This document shows positions 1-8,016 of a stretch of DNA of 64,000 bases, one piece after another. Source of the DNA: Pukyongia sp. Lineage in GTDB: Bacteria > Bacteroidota > Bacteroidia > Flavobacteriales > Flavobacteriaceae. The stretch lies in NCBI GenBank assembly GCA_030148705.1, contig JASBSY010000014.1:310001-374000 (forward strand). The letters run 5' to 3'. The notes under the pieces were generated by a model. The model had not been told where the DNA came from, made no database searches, and was given only the letters and a program-made list of their open reading frames with translations. Position numbers and translations under genes: made by a program. Each line of letters begins with the position of its first letter. Within the stretch, counting starts at the first letter, position 1.

Positions 1-2060
1 AAGATATAGCGGTCGTCGCTAAGATCTTGAAGGCGGACCATCCCTTCACATTTATTACTGATGATTTCCACATAGATACCCCACTCGGTAACCCCGGATA
101 TAACTCCGAGAAACTCCTGGTCTTTATGGTCGATCATATACTTCACCTGCATGTATTTAATACTATCTCTTTCTGCTGAAGTAGCCAGATATTCCATATC
201 GCTGGAGTGTCGACATTTCACTTCGTATTGATCCTCATCGGCCGAAGGCTTGTTGTCCAGATACCGCTGAAGTAACCTGTGTACCATGACGTCTGGATAC
301 CTCCTGATGGGCGAGGTAAAATGGGTGTAGTAATCGAAGGCCAAACCGTAATGCCCGATGTTGTTTGTGGTATATACGGCCTTACTCATACTCCTGATGG
401 TTAGGGTATCGATAAGGTTTTGTTCCTTCTTCCCGTGTACATCATCCAGTAATTTGTTTAAGGAAGCTGCAGTGCTCTTTCTGTCGCGGGTATTTAATTT
501 ATACCCGAATCGCTTAATGATATTTTCAAGTTGGGCAATCTTCTCATCATCGGGTTCGTCGTGAACTCTGTAAACGAAGGTTTTATTTTCCTTTTGTTTG
601 CCGATAAACTCTGCAACACTTCTGTTGGCTAACAACATGAATTCTTCAATCAACTTATTGGCGTCCTTGCTCTCTTTGAAATATACACCCTCGGGTTCAT
701 TGTGTTCATCCAAAATGAATTTCACCTCGAGTTTATCGAAAGAGATGGCCCCTTGGTTCATTCGGTTCCTTCTGAGAATTTTAGCAAGCTTATCCATCTT
801 CAGAACAGCTTCAGCAATAGGTTCGGATACGGAATACTTTTTTCCGGTGAGTGAAATTCCCGCCGGGATCTCCCTTGTTTTATCGTTGGGGTTTTCAATT
901 AAATGCTGGGCTTCTTCATAAGCAAATCTGGCATCGCTGTACGTAACGGTTCTTCCAAACCATTTATTGATTACTACGGCCTTATCGTTTAATTCAAAGA
1001 CAGCTGAAAAGGTATATTTTTCTTCGTGAGGCCTCAGCGAGCAGGCGTTATTCGATAGAATTTCAGGTAACATTGGTACCACCCTGTCTACCAGGTAGAC
1101 GGAAGTCGCCCTTTCATAAGCTTCATCGTCCAGTACGGTGTTCGGTTGTAAGTAATGTGCAACATCGGCGATATGAACCCCTATTTCGAAGTTGCCGTTA
1201 TCCAATTCCCTAAAGGATAGGGCATCGTCAAAATCTTTTGCGTCTTTTGGATCTATAGTAAAGGTAAGGACATCTCTCATATCCCTTCGTTTCTTTATTT
1301 CTGAAGGTTGAATCGAGGTATCAATATTGTTAGCGTAACGTTCAACTGCATCGGGAAACTCGTATGGAAGGCCGTATTGCGCCAGGATAGCATGCATTTC
1401 GGTGTTGTGCTCGCCGGGTTTACCGAGAACTTTTACAACACTTCCTACCGGTGATTCTGAATGCTCTTCCCAGCCTTCTATCTTCACCAGAACCTTATCG
1501 CCGTTTTCAGCTTTTTTGATCTTGCTTTTCGGAACAAAGATATCAGTGTACATGTTGTAACCACTGGTTTCCACAAAGGCGAACTTTTCTGAAATCTGAA
1601 TAGTACCTACAAACTCGGTTCTTTTACGTTGAAGAATCTTGGTAACTTCACCTTCGGTCTTACCATTTTTGCGACGTTTAAATACATAAACCTCAACCAC
1701 ATCCCCGTTCAGGGCTTTATTTAAATTCTTATTCTTAATAAAGATATCATCTTCGAGATCTTCAACTATCACATATCCTTCTCCTCTTCCGGTAAGGTCG
1801 ATTACACCGGTATAATAATTCATCGAAGGAGTAATTATATATTTTCCTCTTTCTACCTCTTGTATTGTCCCTTTAACCTCGAGACTCTTTAATTTTTTAA
1901 TTATCTGGTTTCGACTACTTGGATCATCTACTCCAAGTTTGGAAGCAATTTGTTTATAGTTGGAAGGTTGGGAGTTATTGTGTCGAAGTATCTGTAAAAT
2001 GCTTTCGGTAAGATTATCAATACGTTGGTTTCTTTTCTTTCTCGTTTTTCTTTTTGGCAT
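1..2060 (-). CDS. rnr: Ribonuclease R, 3' end cut by window edge
   Basis: This is a processive 3'-to-5' exoribonuclease that degrades structured RNA. About 686 codons are visible from the ATG at 2058-2060, and the last part lies outside the window. The protein begins with a Lys/Arg-rich stretch, followed by a winged-helix segment and cold-shock OB folds. The RNB catalytic domain starts near residue 255, with its aspartate cluster (DPKDAKDFDDA) near residue 268. An S1 RNA-binding domain begins near residue 650 and is incomplete. Length and order fit RNase R (family about 700-800 residues) rather than RNase II, which is shorter. It is divergent from the DUF2007 gene. Family identification is firm. 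Confidence 0.95.
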   Translation of the reverse strand, partial: MPKRKTRKKRNQRIDNLTESILQILRHNNSQPSNYKQIASKLGVDDPSSRNQIIKKLKSLEVKGTIQEVERGKYIITPSMNYYTGVIDLTGRGEGYVIVEDLEDDIFIKNKNLNKALNGDVVEVYVFKRRKNGKTEGEVTKILQRKRTEFVGTIQISEKFAFVETSGYNMYTDIFVPKSKIKKAENGDKVLVKIEGWEEHSESPVGSVVKVLGKPGEHNTEMHAILAQYGLPYEFPDAVERYANNIDTSIQPSEIKKRRDMRDVLTFTIDPKDAKDFDDALSFRELDNGNFEIGVHIADVAHYLQPNTVLDDEAYERATSVYLVDRVVPMLPEILSNNACSLRPHEEKYTFSAVFELNDKAVVINKWFGRTVTYSDARFAYEEAQHLIENPNDKTREIPAGISLTGKKYSVSEPIAEAVLKMDKLAKILRRNRMNQGAISFDKLEVKFILDEHNEPEGVYFKESKDANKLIEEFMLLANRSVAEFIGKQKENKTFVYRVHDEPDDEKIAQLENIIKRFGYKLNTRDRKSTAASLNKLLDDVHGKKEQNLIDTLTIRSMSKAVYTTNNIGHYGLAFDYYTHFTSPIRRYPDVMVHRLLQRYLDNKPSADEDQYEVKCRHSSDMEYLATSAERDSIKYMQVKYMIDHKDQEFLGVISGVTEWGIYVEIISNKCEGMVRLQDLSDDRYI

Positions 2061-2076
2061 ATTGTTATTTATTCCG

Positions 2077-2084
2077 CAAAAGTA
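2077..2084 (-). promoter_or_regulatory. -7 box of rnr
   Basis: TACTTTTG on the minus strand fits the Bacteroidota consensus TAnnTTTG and ends 16 bases before the rnr ATG. I see no clear -33 TTTG at the usual spacing, so only the -7 half is supported. Confidence 0.5.
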
Positions 2085-2144
2085 CGTTATATATCATAAT
2101 CGCTATCAGTAATTTGCAAAGATTTAATACATTAGTAAGGATCT

Positions 2145-2384
2145 ATGGAACGTTTCGAGACAATTGCTATTTTCACCTATCCAAGCGAATACGCTGTACT
2201 CCGATTATTATTTGAACAAGCTGAGATAAGACATGTATTCCAGAATGAAACCATGATAGGTGTTCTTCCCTTTCATAGCAACGCTATCGGAGGTATTCGT
2301 TTAAAAGTTCACCCGGATGATATTCAGGAAGCCAGGGAAATCCTGGAAGATTTAAACCGTGAATCCGATCTCAGAATAGTTTAA
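2145..2384 (+). CDS. DUF2007 domain protein
   Basis: This is a 79-residue cytosolic protein with the DUF2007 pattern: an N-terminal beta strand (IAIFTYPSEYAVLRLLFEQA), a central strand with a conserved asparagine, and a C-terminal helix rich in Glu (DIQEAREILEDL). The fold is GlnB-like, and the family is often named putative signal-transducing protein, but no biochemical role is established. It stands alone, divergent from rnr and followed by a long AT-rich gap. Coding is clear from the composition and the full-length domain. Confidence 0.8.
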   Translation: MERFETIAIFTYPSEYAVLRLLFEQAEIRHVFQNETMIGVLPFHSNAIGGIRLKVHPDDIQEAREILEDLNRESDLRIV

Positions 2385-2808
2385 ACTTGTGAACACTATA
2401 TACCAATATTATTATTTCTTTTAAATTTTTTAAATAAAAATAATGATGATTATAGCTTGTTAATATCCACAATAACTTTTCATCTAAAAATTTTGAATTT
2501 GTTTTGTTTTGAATTATCGATAAGTTTTAAACACTTTTTAAGCATCTCACTTACTTGGAAAACAAGGTAAAATTGAATTCAATTAACAGTTGTCAATAAC
2601 TAAAATAAACCGACAGGTTTTAATATTTATTTAATTTTTTTCGGTTATTAAAATTCATTTACATATTGATAATATCCTTAAAATTTATCCATAAAAAAAT
2701 TGCTTAATTGAAATAAATTCCCATATGAATTTCTTTTCCCTATCCTCCAAAAAATTTTATAGATAAACAACCACGAGATATAAACAACTTTGTTAACTAA
2801 ACGTTAAG

Positions 2809-2865
2809 ATACAACCAACAACTTTTTTCCGACAGGTATGTTTTTAAGCTGTCTGTTGGTTGTAT
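2809..2865. repeat. Nested inverted repeat before rpiB
   Basis: ATACAACCAACA (2809-2820) is the exact reverse complement of TGTTGGTTGTAT (2854-2865). Inside it, GACAG (2831-2835) pairs with CTGTC (2849-2853), so the right arm pairs continuously over 17 bases while the left arm has a 10-base bulge. It ends nine bases before the putative rpiB -7 box. This position suits a repressor operator better than a terminator, because no T tract follows. The function is inferred. Confidence 0.6.
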
Positions 2866-2873
2866 GGAATTAG

Positions 2874-2881
2874 TATCTTTG
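2874..2881 (+). promoter_or_regulatory. -7 box of rpiB
   Basis: TATCTTTG lies 15 bases before the ATG at 2897. Because it would sit inside the coding region if translation began at the upstream ATG (2864), it supports 2897 as the true start. Confidence 0.5.
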
Positions 2882-2896
2882 TTTAAAAGCAATATT

Positions 2897-3328
2897 ATGA
2901 AGATCGCTATTGGAAATGACCACGCGGGTACCGATTATAAGCAGGCTATTGTAGATTTTCTGAAGAAGGAAGGACACAGTGTGGAGAATTTTGGAACCAA
3001 TTCTAATGAAAGTGTGGATTACCCTGATTTTGTTCACCCTGTGGCTGAAGCTGTCTCGAATGGGAAGGTGGATTTTGGCGTGATAATTTGCGGAAGCGGT
3101 AACGGCGCTTCCATGACCGCTAATAAGCACCAAAAAGTTCGGTCGGCTCTTTGTTGGAACAAAGAGATCACTGCTTTGGCCCGTGAGCACAACGATGCTA
3201 ACATCCTGAGTATTCCGGCTCGCTTTACCAGTTTACCACAGGCTGTTGATATGGTTAAAACTTTTTTGAATACATCTTTTGAAGGAGGCCGACATCAGCG
3301 AAGAGTGGATAAAATTGCCTGTACGTAA
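2897..3328 (+). CDS. rpiB: Ribose 5-phosphate isomerase B
   Basis: This enzyme interconverts ribose 5-phosphate and ribulose 5-phosphate in the non-oxidative pentose phosphate pathway. The 143-residue protein has the RpiB/LacAB signature: an N-terminal KIAIGNDHAG with the substrate-binding Asp8/His9, and the catalytic cysteine at residue 65 in ICGSGNG. The C-terminal NILSIPARF fits the phosphate-binding region. An upstream in-frame ATG at 2864 would add 11 residues not found in the family and overlaps the promoter box, so 2897 was chosen. The CDF transporter gene follows after nine bases and is probably co-transcribed. Confidence 0.92.
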   Translation: MKIAIGNDHAGTDYKQAIVDFLKKEGHSVENFGTNSNESVDYPDFVHPVAEAVSNGKVDFGVIICGSGNGASMTANKHQKVRSALCWNKEITALAREHNDANILSIPARFTSLPQAVDMVKTFLNTSFEGGRHQRRVDKIACT

Positions 3329-3337
3329 TAGAATGTC

Positions 3338-4246
3338 ATGGCTCACAACCACGCCCATCACAACCATCATGATGTAAAAGGAAGAAACCTTCTAATTTCA
3401 ATCATACTGAACCTGCTTATCACAGTGGCTCAGGTAATAGGTGGGGTGCTGTCCGGAAGTTTAGCGTTGATTAGTGACGCACTTCACAACTTCAGTGATG
3501 TATTGTCATTAGCAGTTAGTTATATAGCCGATAGATACTCTCGAAAAGAGGCTTCCATAAACAAAACCTTTGGATATAAAAGGGCGGAGATCATTGCTGC
3601 CTTTGTGAACGCCTCCACTTTATTAATAGTTGCAATTTATCTTATTTACGAAGCAGTATTAAGATTTATTTCCCCAGAAGAAATAGAAAGTGGCCTGGTT
3701 ATATGGCTGGCAGTTTTAGGGATTTTAGTGAATGGCTTCAGTGTGTTGTTGCTGAAAAAGAACTCCAGGGAAAATATGAATATGCGTTCGGCCTATTTAC
3801 ATTTGTTCACCGATATGTCTGCTTCAGTTGCCGTGCTTATTGGCGGTCTGCTGATGAAATATTACGGATGGTTTTGGGTAGACAGCTTGTTAACAGTTAT
3901 CATCGCAGCCTATCTTTTAATTATGGGTTACGACCTGCTAAAAAGTTCGTTCCGGGTTTTAATGCTTTTCACACCCGAGGATATCGACCTACTCAATTTA
4001 GAGCAGGCCATCAATTCACATCCGGAGATAAAGAACGTTCACCATGTGCATATATGGCAGCTGAATGAACAAGAGATTCATTTGGAGGCACATATGGATT
4101 TCCACCGAAATATCTCCTTGTCTGAATTCGACGAGATCCTGGAATCGATCGAACTGATGTTACATACAGAGTATGGGATAAACCACGTGAACATTCAACC
4201 GGAATTCAGGAAAGACGACGCCAAGGATATAATTGTACAGGATTAG
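3338..4246 (+). CDS. CDF family zinc/cation exporter
   Basis: This is an inner-membrane antiporter that expels Zn2+ or similar divalent metals in exchange for protons. The 302-residue protein has a histidine-rich N terminus (MAHNHAHHNHHD), six predicted membrane helices between about residues 15 and 205, and the paired HxxxD metal-site motifs (HNFSD in helix 2, HLFTD in helix 5) that mark zinc-type CDF proteins such as CzcD and ZitB. The cytosolic C-terminal domain (about 215-302) carries HHVHIWQL and HLEAHMDF, as in ZitB. Exact metal specificity cannot be read from the sequence. Confidence 0.93.
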   Translation: MAHNHAHHNHHDVKGRNLLISIILNLLITVAQVIGGVLSGSLALISDALHNFSDVLSLAVSYIADRYSRKEASINKTFGYKRAEIIAAFVNASTLLIVAIYLIYEAVLRFISPEEIESGLVIWLAVLGILVNGFSVLLLKKNSRENMNMRSAYLHLFTDMSASVAVLIGGLLMKYYGWFWVDSLLTVIIAAYLLIMGYDLLKSSFRVLMLFTPEDIDLLNLEQAINSHPEIKNVHHVHIWQLNEQEIHLEAHMDFHRNISLSEFDEILESIELMLHTEYGINHVNIQPEFRKDDAKDIIVQD

Positions 4247-4248
4247 AA

Positions 4249-4692
4249 ATGGAGATACTTGTCAAGAAATTTTCGGAACTAACAATCGATGAACTTTACG
4301 AGCTGCTTCGGCTTAGAAGTGAAGTGTTTGTGGTGGAACAAAATTGTGTATATCAGGATATCGACAATAAAGACCAGCTGGCCCTGCACATACTGGGAAT
4401 AAGTGAGCAAAGACTCGTTGCTTACACCCGTTGTTTTCCGCCCGGAATTTATTTCGAGCAAGCGGCAATTGGAAGGGTTTTGGTAGCCGATTCTGCCAGA
4501 GGTTCAGGGCTGGGACATTCTATTATGGAAGCCTCATTAGCGGCCATAAAAAAAAGGTTTAACACCACAACAGTTAAACTGTCGGCGCAAACCTATTTAA
4601 AAGAGTTTTATACAGCCCACGGATTTACCGAAATTGGTGAGGAGTACCTGGAAGATGGAATCCCCCATATTGCAATGCTACTTAAAGCTTGA
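4249..4692 (+). CDS. ElaA-like GNAT acetyltransferase
   Basis: This 147-residue single-domain protein resembles E. coli ElaA. It has the N-terminal LYELLRLRSEVFVVEQNCVY segment with the conserved Gln-Asn, followed by the acetyl-CoA loop in VADSARGSGLGHSIM (R/Q-x-x-G-x-G/A type). The C terminus has the typical GFTEIGEEYLEDGIPHI ending. The substrate is unknown. It starts two bases after the CDF gene stop, suggesting one transcript rpiB-CDF-GNAT. Its last 11 bases overlap the convergent gene on the other strand. Confidence 0.88.
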   Translation: MEILVKKFSELTIDELYELLRLRSEVFVVEQNCVYQDIDNKDQLALHILGISEQRLVAYTRCFPPGIYFEQAAIGRVLVADSARGSGLGHSIMEASLAAIKKRFNTTTVKLSAQTYLKEFYTAHGFTEIGEEYLEDGIPHIAMLLKA

Positions 4693-5053
4693 TTAGTTTC
4701 TTATTAAGGTTCAGGTCTGAAAGCATCTCTTCTGTAAACTTATAATGACCTCTTCGCGTAATGATCTTGAACCTGTGGTTCTTCATTCTGGTTAGAACAT
4801 CGAGAAATCGCCACTTCGATTTTAAAAGATGCGGCTCTTCACTCTTAAGGCTAATCTCGAAATAATGCTTAATGCCGGCACGTTCGGCTATAATGTCCGG
4901 GGTGATCGTGACATCACTATCTTTCTTCAGATAGCTCTTAGGCGTTTCATAACCTTCTACATCGGCTTTGATGTTTTCAAAACCCTTGTGTTTCAGGTAA
5001 TTGATGGAGTCGATTAACGCCTCCTCGTTCTCTTTTTTATCCAGATATATCAT
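4682..5053 (-). CDS. Conserved hypothetical protein
   Basis: I do not assign a function to this 123-residue, Lys/Glu-rich protein without signal peptide or membrane segments. The open frame extends to a TTG at 5089, but the ATG at 5053 (MIYLDKKENEEAL) gives a more natural start. The middle holds TPDIIAERAG followed by HYFEISLK. This Pro-Asp ... Glu ... Lys spacing faintly recalls PD-(D/E)XK nuclease folds, but the motif is not clean (E-x-x-x-K). Its 3' end overlaps the convergent GNAT gene by 11 bases. Confidence 0.7.
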   Translation of the reverse strand: MIYLDKKENEEALIDSINYLKHKGFENIKADVEGYETPKSYLKKDSDVTITPDIIAERAGIKHYFEISLKSEEPHLLKSKWRFLDVLTRMKNHRFKIITRRGHYKFTEEMLSDLNLNKKLIKL

Positions 5054-5112
5054 AACCTTAATGATAAGGAAAAAACCCGAATAAAACAATTAAAGTTTTG
5101 TTAATCAGTAAG

Positions 5113-5931
5113 TCAACGAAGTTTCCTAACCGTTTTGTTGAAGGGTATAACAAGTTGAGTTCCAAAGTTTTCATCATCCGTGTGATCGGCCACATCAATG
5201 CCGTATTTTATTTTCGCCACATCATCGTACACAAAGGTGCCGAACAACCGATCCCAGATTGACAGCATATTTCCGTAGTTGCTGTCGGTCCACGGAAGCT
5301 GATAATGATGGTGGAACTTGTGCATTTTCGGGGTGACAAAAATATAACTCAACCCCTTGTCGAGCCAGCCGGGGAGCGCCACATTGGCGTGGGTAAAATA
5401 CGTAAACAGAATACTGAGGATACGATACAGGAGATAATAAGAAATAGGCATTCCCATAATCACCACTGCGAAAATCGCAAAGGTTTCCCGAATTATAAAA
5501 TCAAGAGGATGATGGCGTGTTCCGGTGGTTACGTCTACGTTTTTGTCTGTGTGATGAACCAGATGCAGCCGCCACATAAAGGGAACTTTATGTAACAGAT
5601 AATGGACGGTATACTGGGCGATTAGATCGAGAATCATGAGGGATAAAAGCAACTCGATCCATACCGGCGCTTCAAAAAGATGTAGGATACCAAACTGAGA
5701 ATCTTCCAGCCATACAAAAACACCAAGTGTAACTAGTCCGAATGCCGCATTGATCAGTAAGACGAAAATCAACAGATATAAATTGGTCTTCGCGTGTTTC
5801 CACTTCTTGTATTTCAAATGAAACTGACTGTAATACCCTTCCAGCATCCAGAAAACTGCAAGCAACAGGAACACCCACCCGGCCTTCATCCAGGTTGGCA
5901 TCGCTTCAAAAAAGTCTAAAAAAGCTTCCAT
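5113..5931 (-). CDS. Fatty acid hydroxylase / sterol desaturase family protein
   Basis: This is a 272-residue integral membrane di-iron oxygenase of the fatty acid hydroxylase superfamily. Several membrane helices precede the histidine clusters HYLLH, HLVHH, TRHHP and HKFHHHY, which supply the iron ligands in this family. The substrate is not predictable. Bacterial relatives act on sterols, carotenoids, ether lipids or fatty acyl chains. It starts three bases before the stop of ctpA, in the same direction, so it is probably the last gene of an rnpA-ctpA-hydroxylase run. Confidence 0.88.
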   Translation of the reverse strand: MEAFLDFFEAMPTWMKAGWVFLLLAVFWMLEGYYSQFHLKYKKWKHAKTNLYLLIFVLLINAAFGLVTLGVFVWLEDSQFGILHLFEAPVWIELLLSLMILDLIAQYTVHYLLHKVPFMWRLHLVHHTDKNVDVTTGTRHHPLDFIIRETFAIFAVVIMGMPISYYLLYRILSILFTYFTHANVALPGWLDKGLSYIFVTPKMHKFHHHYQLPWTDSNYGNMLSIWDRLFGTFVYDDVAKIKYGIDVADHTDDENFGTQLVIPFNKTVRKLR

Positions 5932-5934
5932 TTA

Positions 5935-7560
5935 TTAGTTCTGCAAAATCCGGCTGTATCTTTTCGTATCGTTTAAGACGGCAATCGCTTCTAAAATCTC
6001 GGGATTGTTCTTTACCTGATAGTTGTACAGCCCGTCCCTGTAAAAATACCGCTTAAGGATCTCATCGGTTATTAGCGAACCTATCTCCGCTTTCTTTTCA
6101 ATTAGGGCGTTTTCCTTCGCTTTATCGATGGAGCTCATCAGCTGTGAATAACTGCTCTCAATGGCGGATTTAAGATCGTCGTCTTCCGCTCGTCTAAGTG
6201 CTTCAGCAAATTCCTTTTCGGTCTCAGTTTCATAACTGAAGTTGTTCTTCTTCAGAAATGACATAAAGTCCCTGAAATCATTTTCGGTAAATTTAAAACT
6301 TTCGTAATCCTCAAGTTGGTTCGCATAATAATACTGTGTTGCGAAATCAAAGATCGCATTGTCCTTCAGCAATGCTGTCGTTACAGGGCTGAACTCGGCT
6401 GTTTCCACCTTTATATCAGGCAGTATCCCACCCCCGTCGTAAACAGTTCTTCCTCCTTTGGTGGTGAATGAATTATACTCTTTTGGATCTAACCTTATAG
6501 GATCCCCATTCTCGTCCCGATTCCAGTAATCCAGGGCTTGTATGCAACGTCCGCTGGGCGTATAGTAACGAGAGATGGTAATCTTTAGCTGGGTGCCGTA
6601 CGTGAGTTTCTTTGGGCGCTGCACCAGTCCCTTTCCAAAGCTTCTGGCACCAACTATAACCGCCCTGTCCAGATCCTGTAATCCCCCCGATACAATTTCA
6701 CTGGCAGAGGCACTGCGACCGTTTACAAGCACAACCAAAGGAATCTCCGTATCCACCGGTTCATTCTGAGTTCGATAGATTTTGTTGTATTTTTCTATAA
6801 CCGACTTAGTCGTGGTGATTACTTCTCCTTTGGGAACGAATAAATTAACTACGTCGATGGCCTCCGTTAGTAAGCCGCCCGGATTGCCTCTCAGGTCCAG
6901 GATAATTTTGGTTGCACCGTCGGCCTTAAGGGATTCCAGGGCTGCTTTGGTTTCCAGAGTGGTTTTCCTGTTGAACTGGGTTAATACTATATAGCCAATG
7001 TTGTTTTCCAGCAGCTTGTAGAAGGGCACCGCTTTTATTGCCATTTTCTGCCGAACCAGAGATGTTTTCTCTGTTTTACCCTGTCGAATATAGGTTAGTT
7101 CGACACTGGTTCCGTTTGCGCCCTTCAATAACTCTCCCGCATCATCATCGAAATCGGCTAGATTTGTGCTTCCTATTCGTATAATCTCATCACCTGCCTT
7201 GAGCCCGGCTTTATCAGCGGGGGAATCCTTATATGGCTCAGTGATGATAATCCTGTCCTTAAGGGTTTGAACTGAAGCTCCAATACCGGTATAGGTGCCG
7301 GAGTTCTTGATTCTGGCATCCTGAACCTCCTGCTCGTTATAATAATTCGTATAAGGGTCGAGATCTTCAAGCATACCCTTAATTGCCTTATCCATTAATG
7401 TTGCAGGTGTTACTTCATCCACATAATTCATGTTAAGCTCTTTAAACATGGTCGTGAAGATTTCAATTTGCTTGGCAATTTCAAAGAAGTCGTTTTTGAA
7501 ACTTACTGTTGTAAAAAAAATGCCAATTGCGGCTGCAGTGATAAATAATTTCTTTCTCAT
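5935..7560 (-). CDS. S41 family C-terminal processing peptidase
   Basis: This periplasmic serine protease of the CtpA/Prc type has 541 residues. An N-terminal membrane anchor or signal segment (about residues 5-20) is followed by the N-terminal helical part. A PDZ domain spans about 85-165 and the S41 catalytic domain about 170-370. The Ser-Lys dyad fits Ser285 (GRSASASE) and Lys310 (SFGKG), 25 residues apart as in the family. A helical C-terminal extension of roughly 150 residues follows. Its ATG overlaps the rnpA stop by four bases, so translation is likely coupled. Substrates are unknown. Confidence 0.92.
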   Translation of the reverse strand: MRKKLFITAAAIGIFFTTVSFKNDFFEIAKQIEIFTTMFKELNMNYVDEVTPATLMDKAIKGMLEDLDPYTNYYNEQEVQDARIKNSGTYTGIGASVQTLKDRIIITEPYKDSPADKAGLKAGDEIIRIGSTNLADFDDDAGELLKGANGTSVELTYIRQGKTEKTSLVRQKMAIKAVPFYKLLENNIGYIVLTQFNRKTTLETKAALESLKADGATKIILDLRGNPGGLLTEAIDVVNLFVPKGEVITTTKSVIEKYNKIYRTQNEPVDTEIPLVVLVNGRSASASEIVSGGLQDLDRAVIVGARSFGKGLVQRPKKLTYGTQLKITISRYYTPSGRCIQALDYWNRDENGDPIRLDPKEYNSFTTKGGRTVYDGGGILPDIKVETAEFSPVTTALLKDNAIFDFATQYYYANQLEDYESFKFTENDFRDFMSFLKKNNFSYETETEKEFAEALRRAEDDDLKSAIESSYSQLMSSIDKAKENALIEKKAEIGSLITDEILKRYFYRDGLYNYQVKNNPEILEAIAVLNDTKRYSRILQN

Positions 7561-7913
7561 TTTTGAAGATTTTGAAGGAGTGCGACCATGGATGAATTAA
7601 TAGCTTCCCATGTCGCTTCTTCTTTACTGACGTATAAAACTAACAACGCGAAATTTCCTTTCTTATTGGTAATCAGCTCGCTTTTATGGAGCCGATAGGC
7701 TTCCCTAAGCTGTCGTTTAATCCTGTTGCGGTTAACGGCTAATTTAAAATTGCGCTTCGGAACAGCAAAGGCTGCTTTATGTTCTCCCATGCCTTCTATC
7801 TGAAGGTAAATTATTCGCAGCGGAAATTTTGTAACCGATTTACCCTCCTTGAAGAGTTGATCGATCACCTTCCTGCTTTTTAGTTTTTCCTCTTTTGGGA
7901 AGCTAGGGCTCAT
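7557..7913 (-). CDS. rnpA: Ribonuclease P protein component
   Basis: This small basic protein binds the RNase P RNA and helps it mature tRNA 5' ends. It has 118 residues with the conserved N-terminal motif (KEEKLKSRKVIDQLFKEGKS), the strand that contacts pre-tRNA, and the family's RNR motif in NRNRIKRQLREAYR. The usual neighbour rpmH is absent; here rnpA leads into a peptidase gene. The terminator of the upstream M1 peptidase gene lies at 7956-7983, so rnpA must have its own promoter in the 43 bases between. Confidence 0.95.
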   Translation of the reverse strand: MSPSFPKEEKLKSRKVIDQLFKEGKSVTKFPLRIIYLQIEGMGEHKAAFAVPKRNFKLAVNRNRIKRQLREAYRLHKSELITNKKGNFALLVLYVSKEEATWEAINSSMVALLQNLQK

Positions 7914-7955
7914 AGGGTAAATGTATATTATTTGAACTTTTCCTCAAAGCGAATA

Positions 7956-7983
7956 AAATACCCGCCTGGATGAGCGGGTATTT
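7956..7983 (-). terminator. Rho-independent terminator after M1 peptidase gene
   Basis: AAATACCCGC (7956-7965) pairs perfectly with GCGGGTATTT (7974-7983) across an 8-base loop. On the minus strand the stem is followed by a T-rich run, as expected downstream of the peptidase gene ending at 8017. Confidence 0.85.
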
Positions 7984-8016
7984 ACATTCGACGAAACTTC
8001 GATATTTTTTAAACCG

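Larger units (their letters stand above)
2385..2896. other. AT-rich gap, possible regulatory or replication region
   Basis: No credible gene is visible in this 512-base gap. It is very AT-rich. It contains two 8-of-9 matches to the DnaA box TTATCCACA (ATATCCACA at 2463-2471 and TTATCCATA at 2685-2693), two copies of CCGACAGG (starting near 2609 and 2829) and a 12-base perfect inverted repeat near its right end. It may hold only the long leader of rpiB. An origin of replication is a second possibility that the sequence alone cannot decide. Confidence 0.4.

Noticed and set aside
2864-2896. Upstream ATG of rpiB adding 11 residues
   Set aside because: It overlaps the -7 box, and the extra residues do not belong to the family.
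7557-7913. rpmH expected next to rnpA
   Set aside because: No L34-like frame was found between 7914 and 8016; the gap holds only the upstream terminator.
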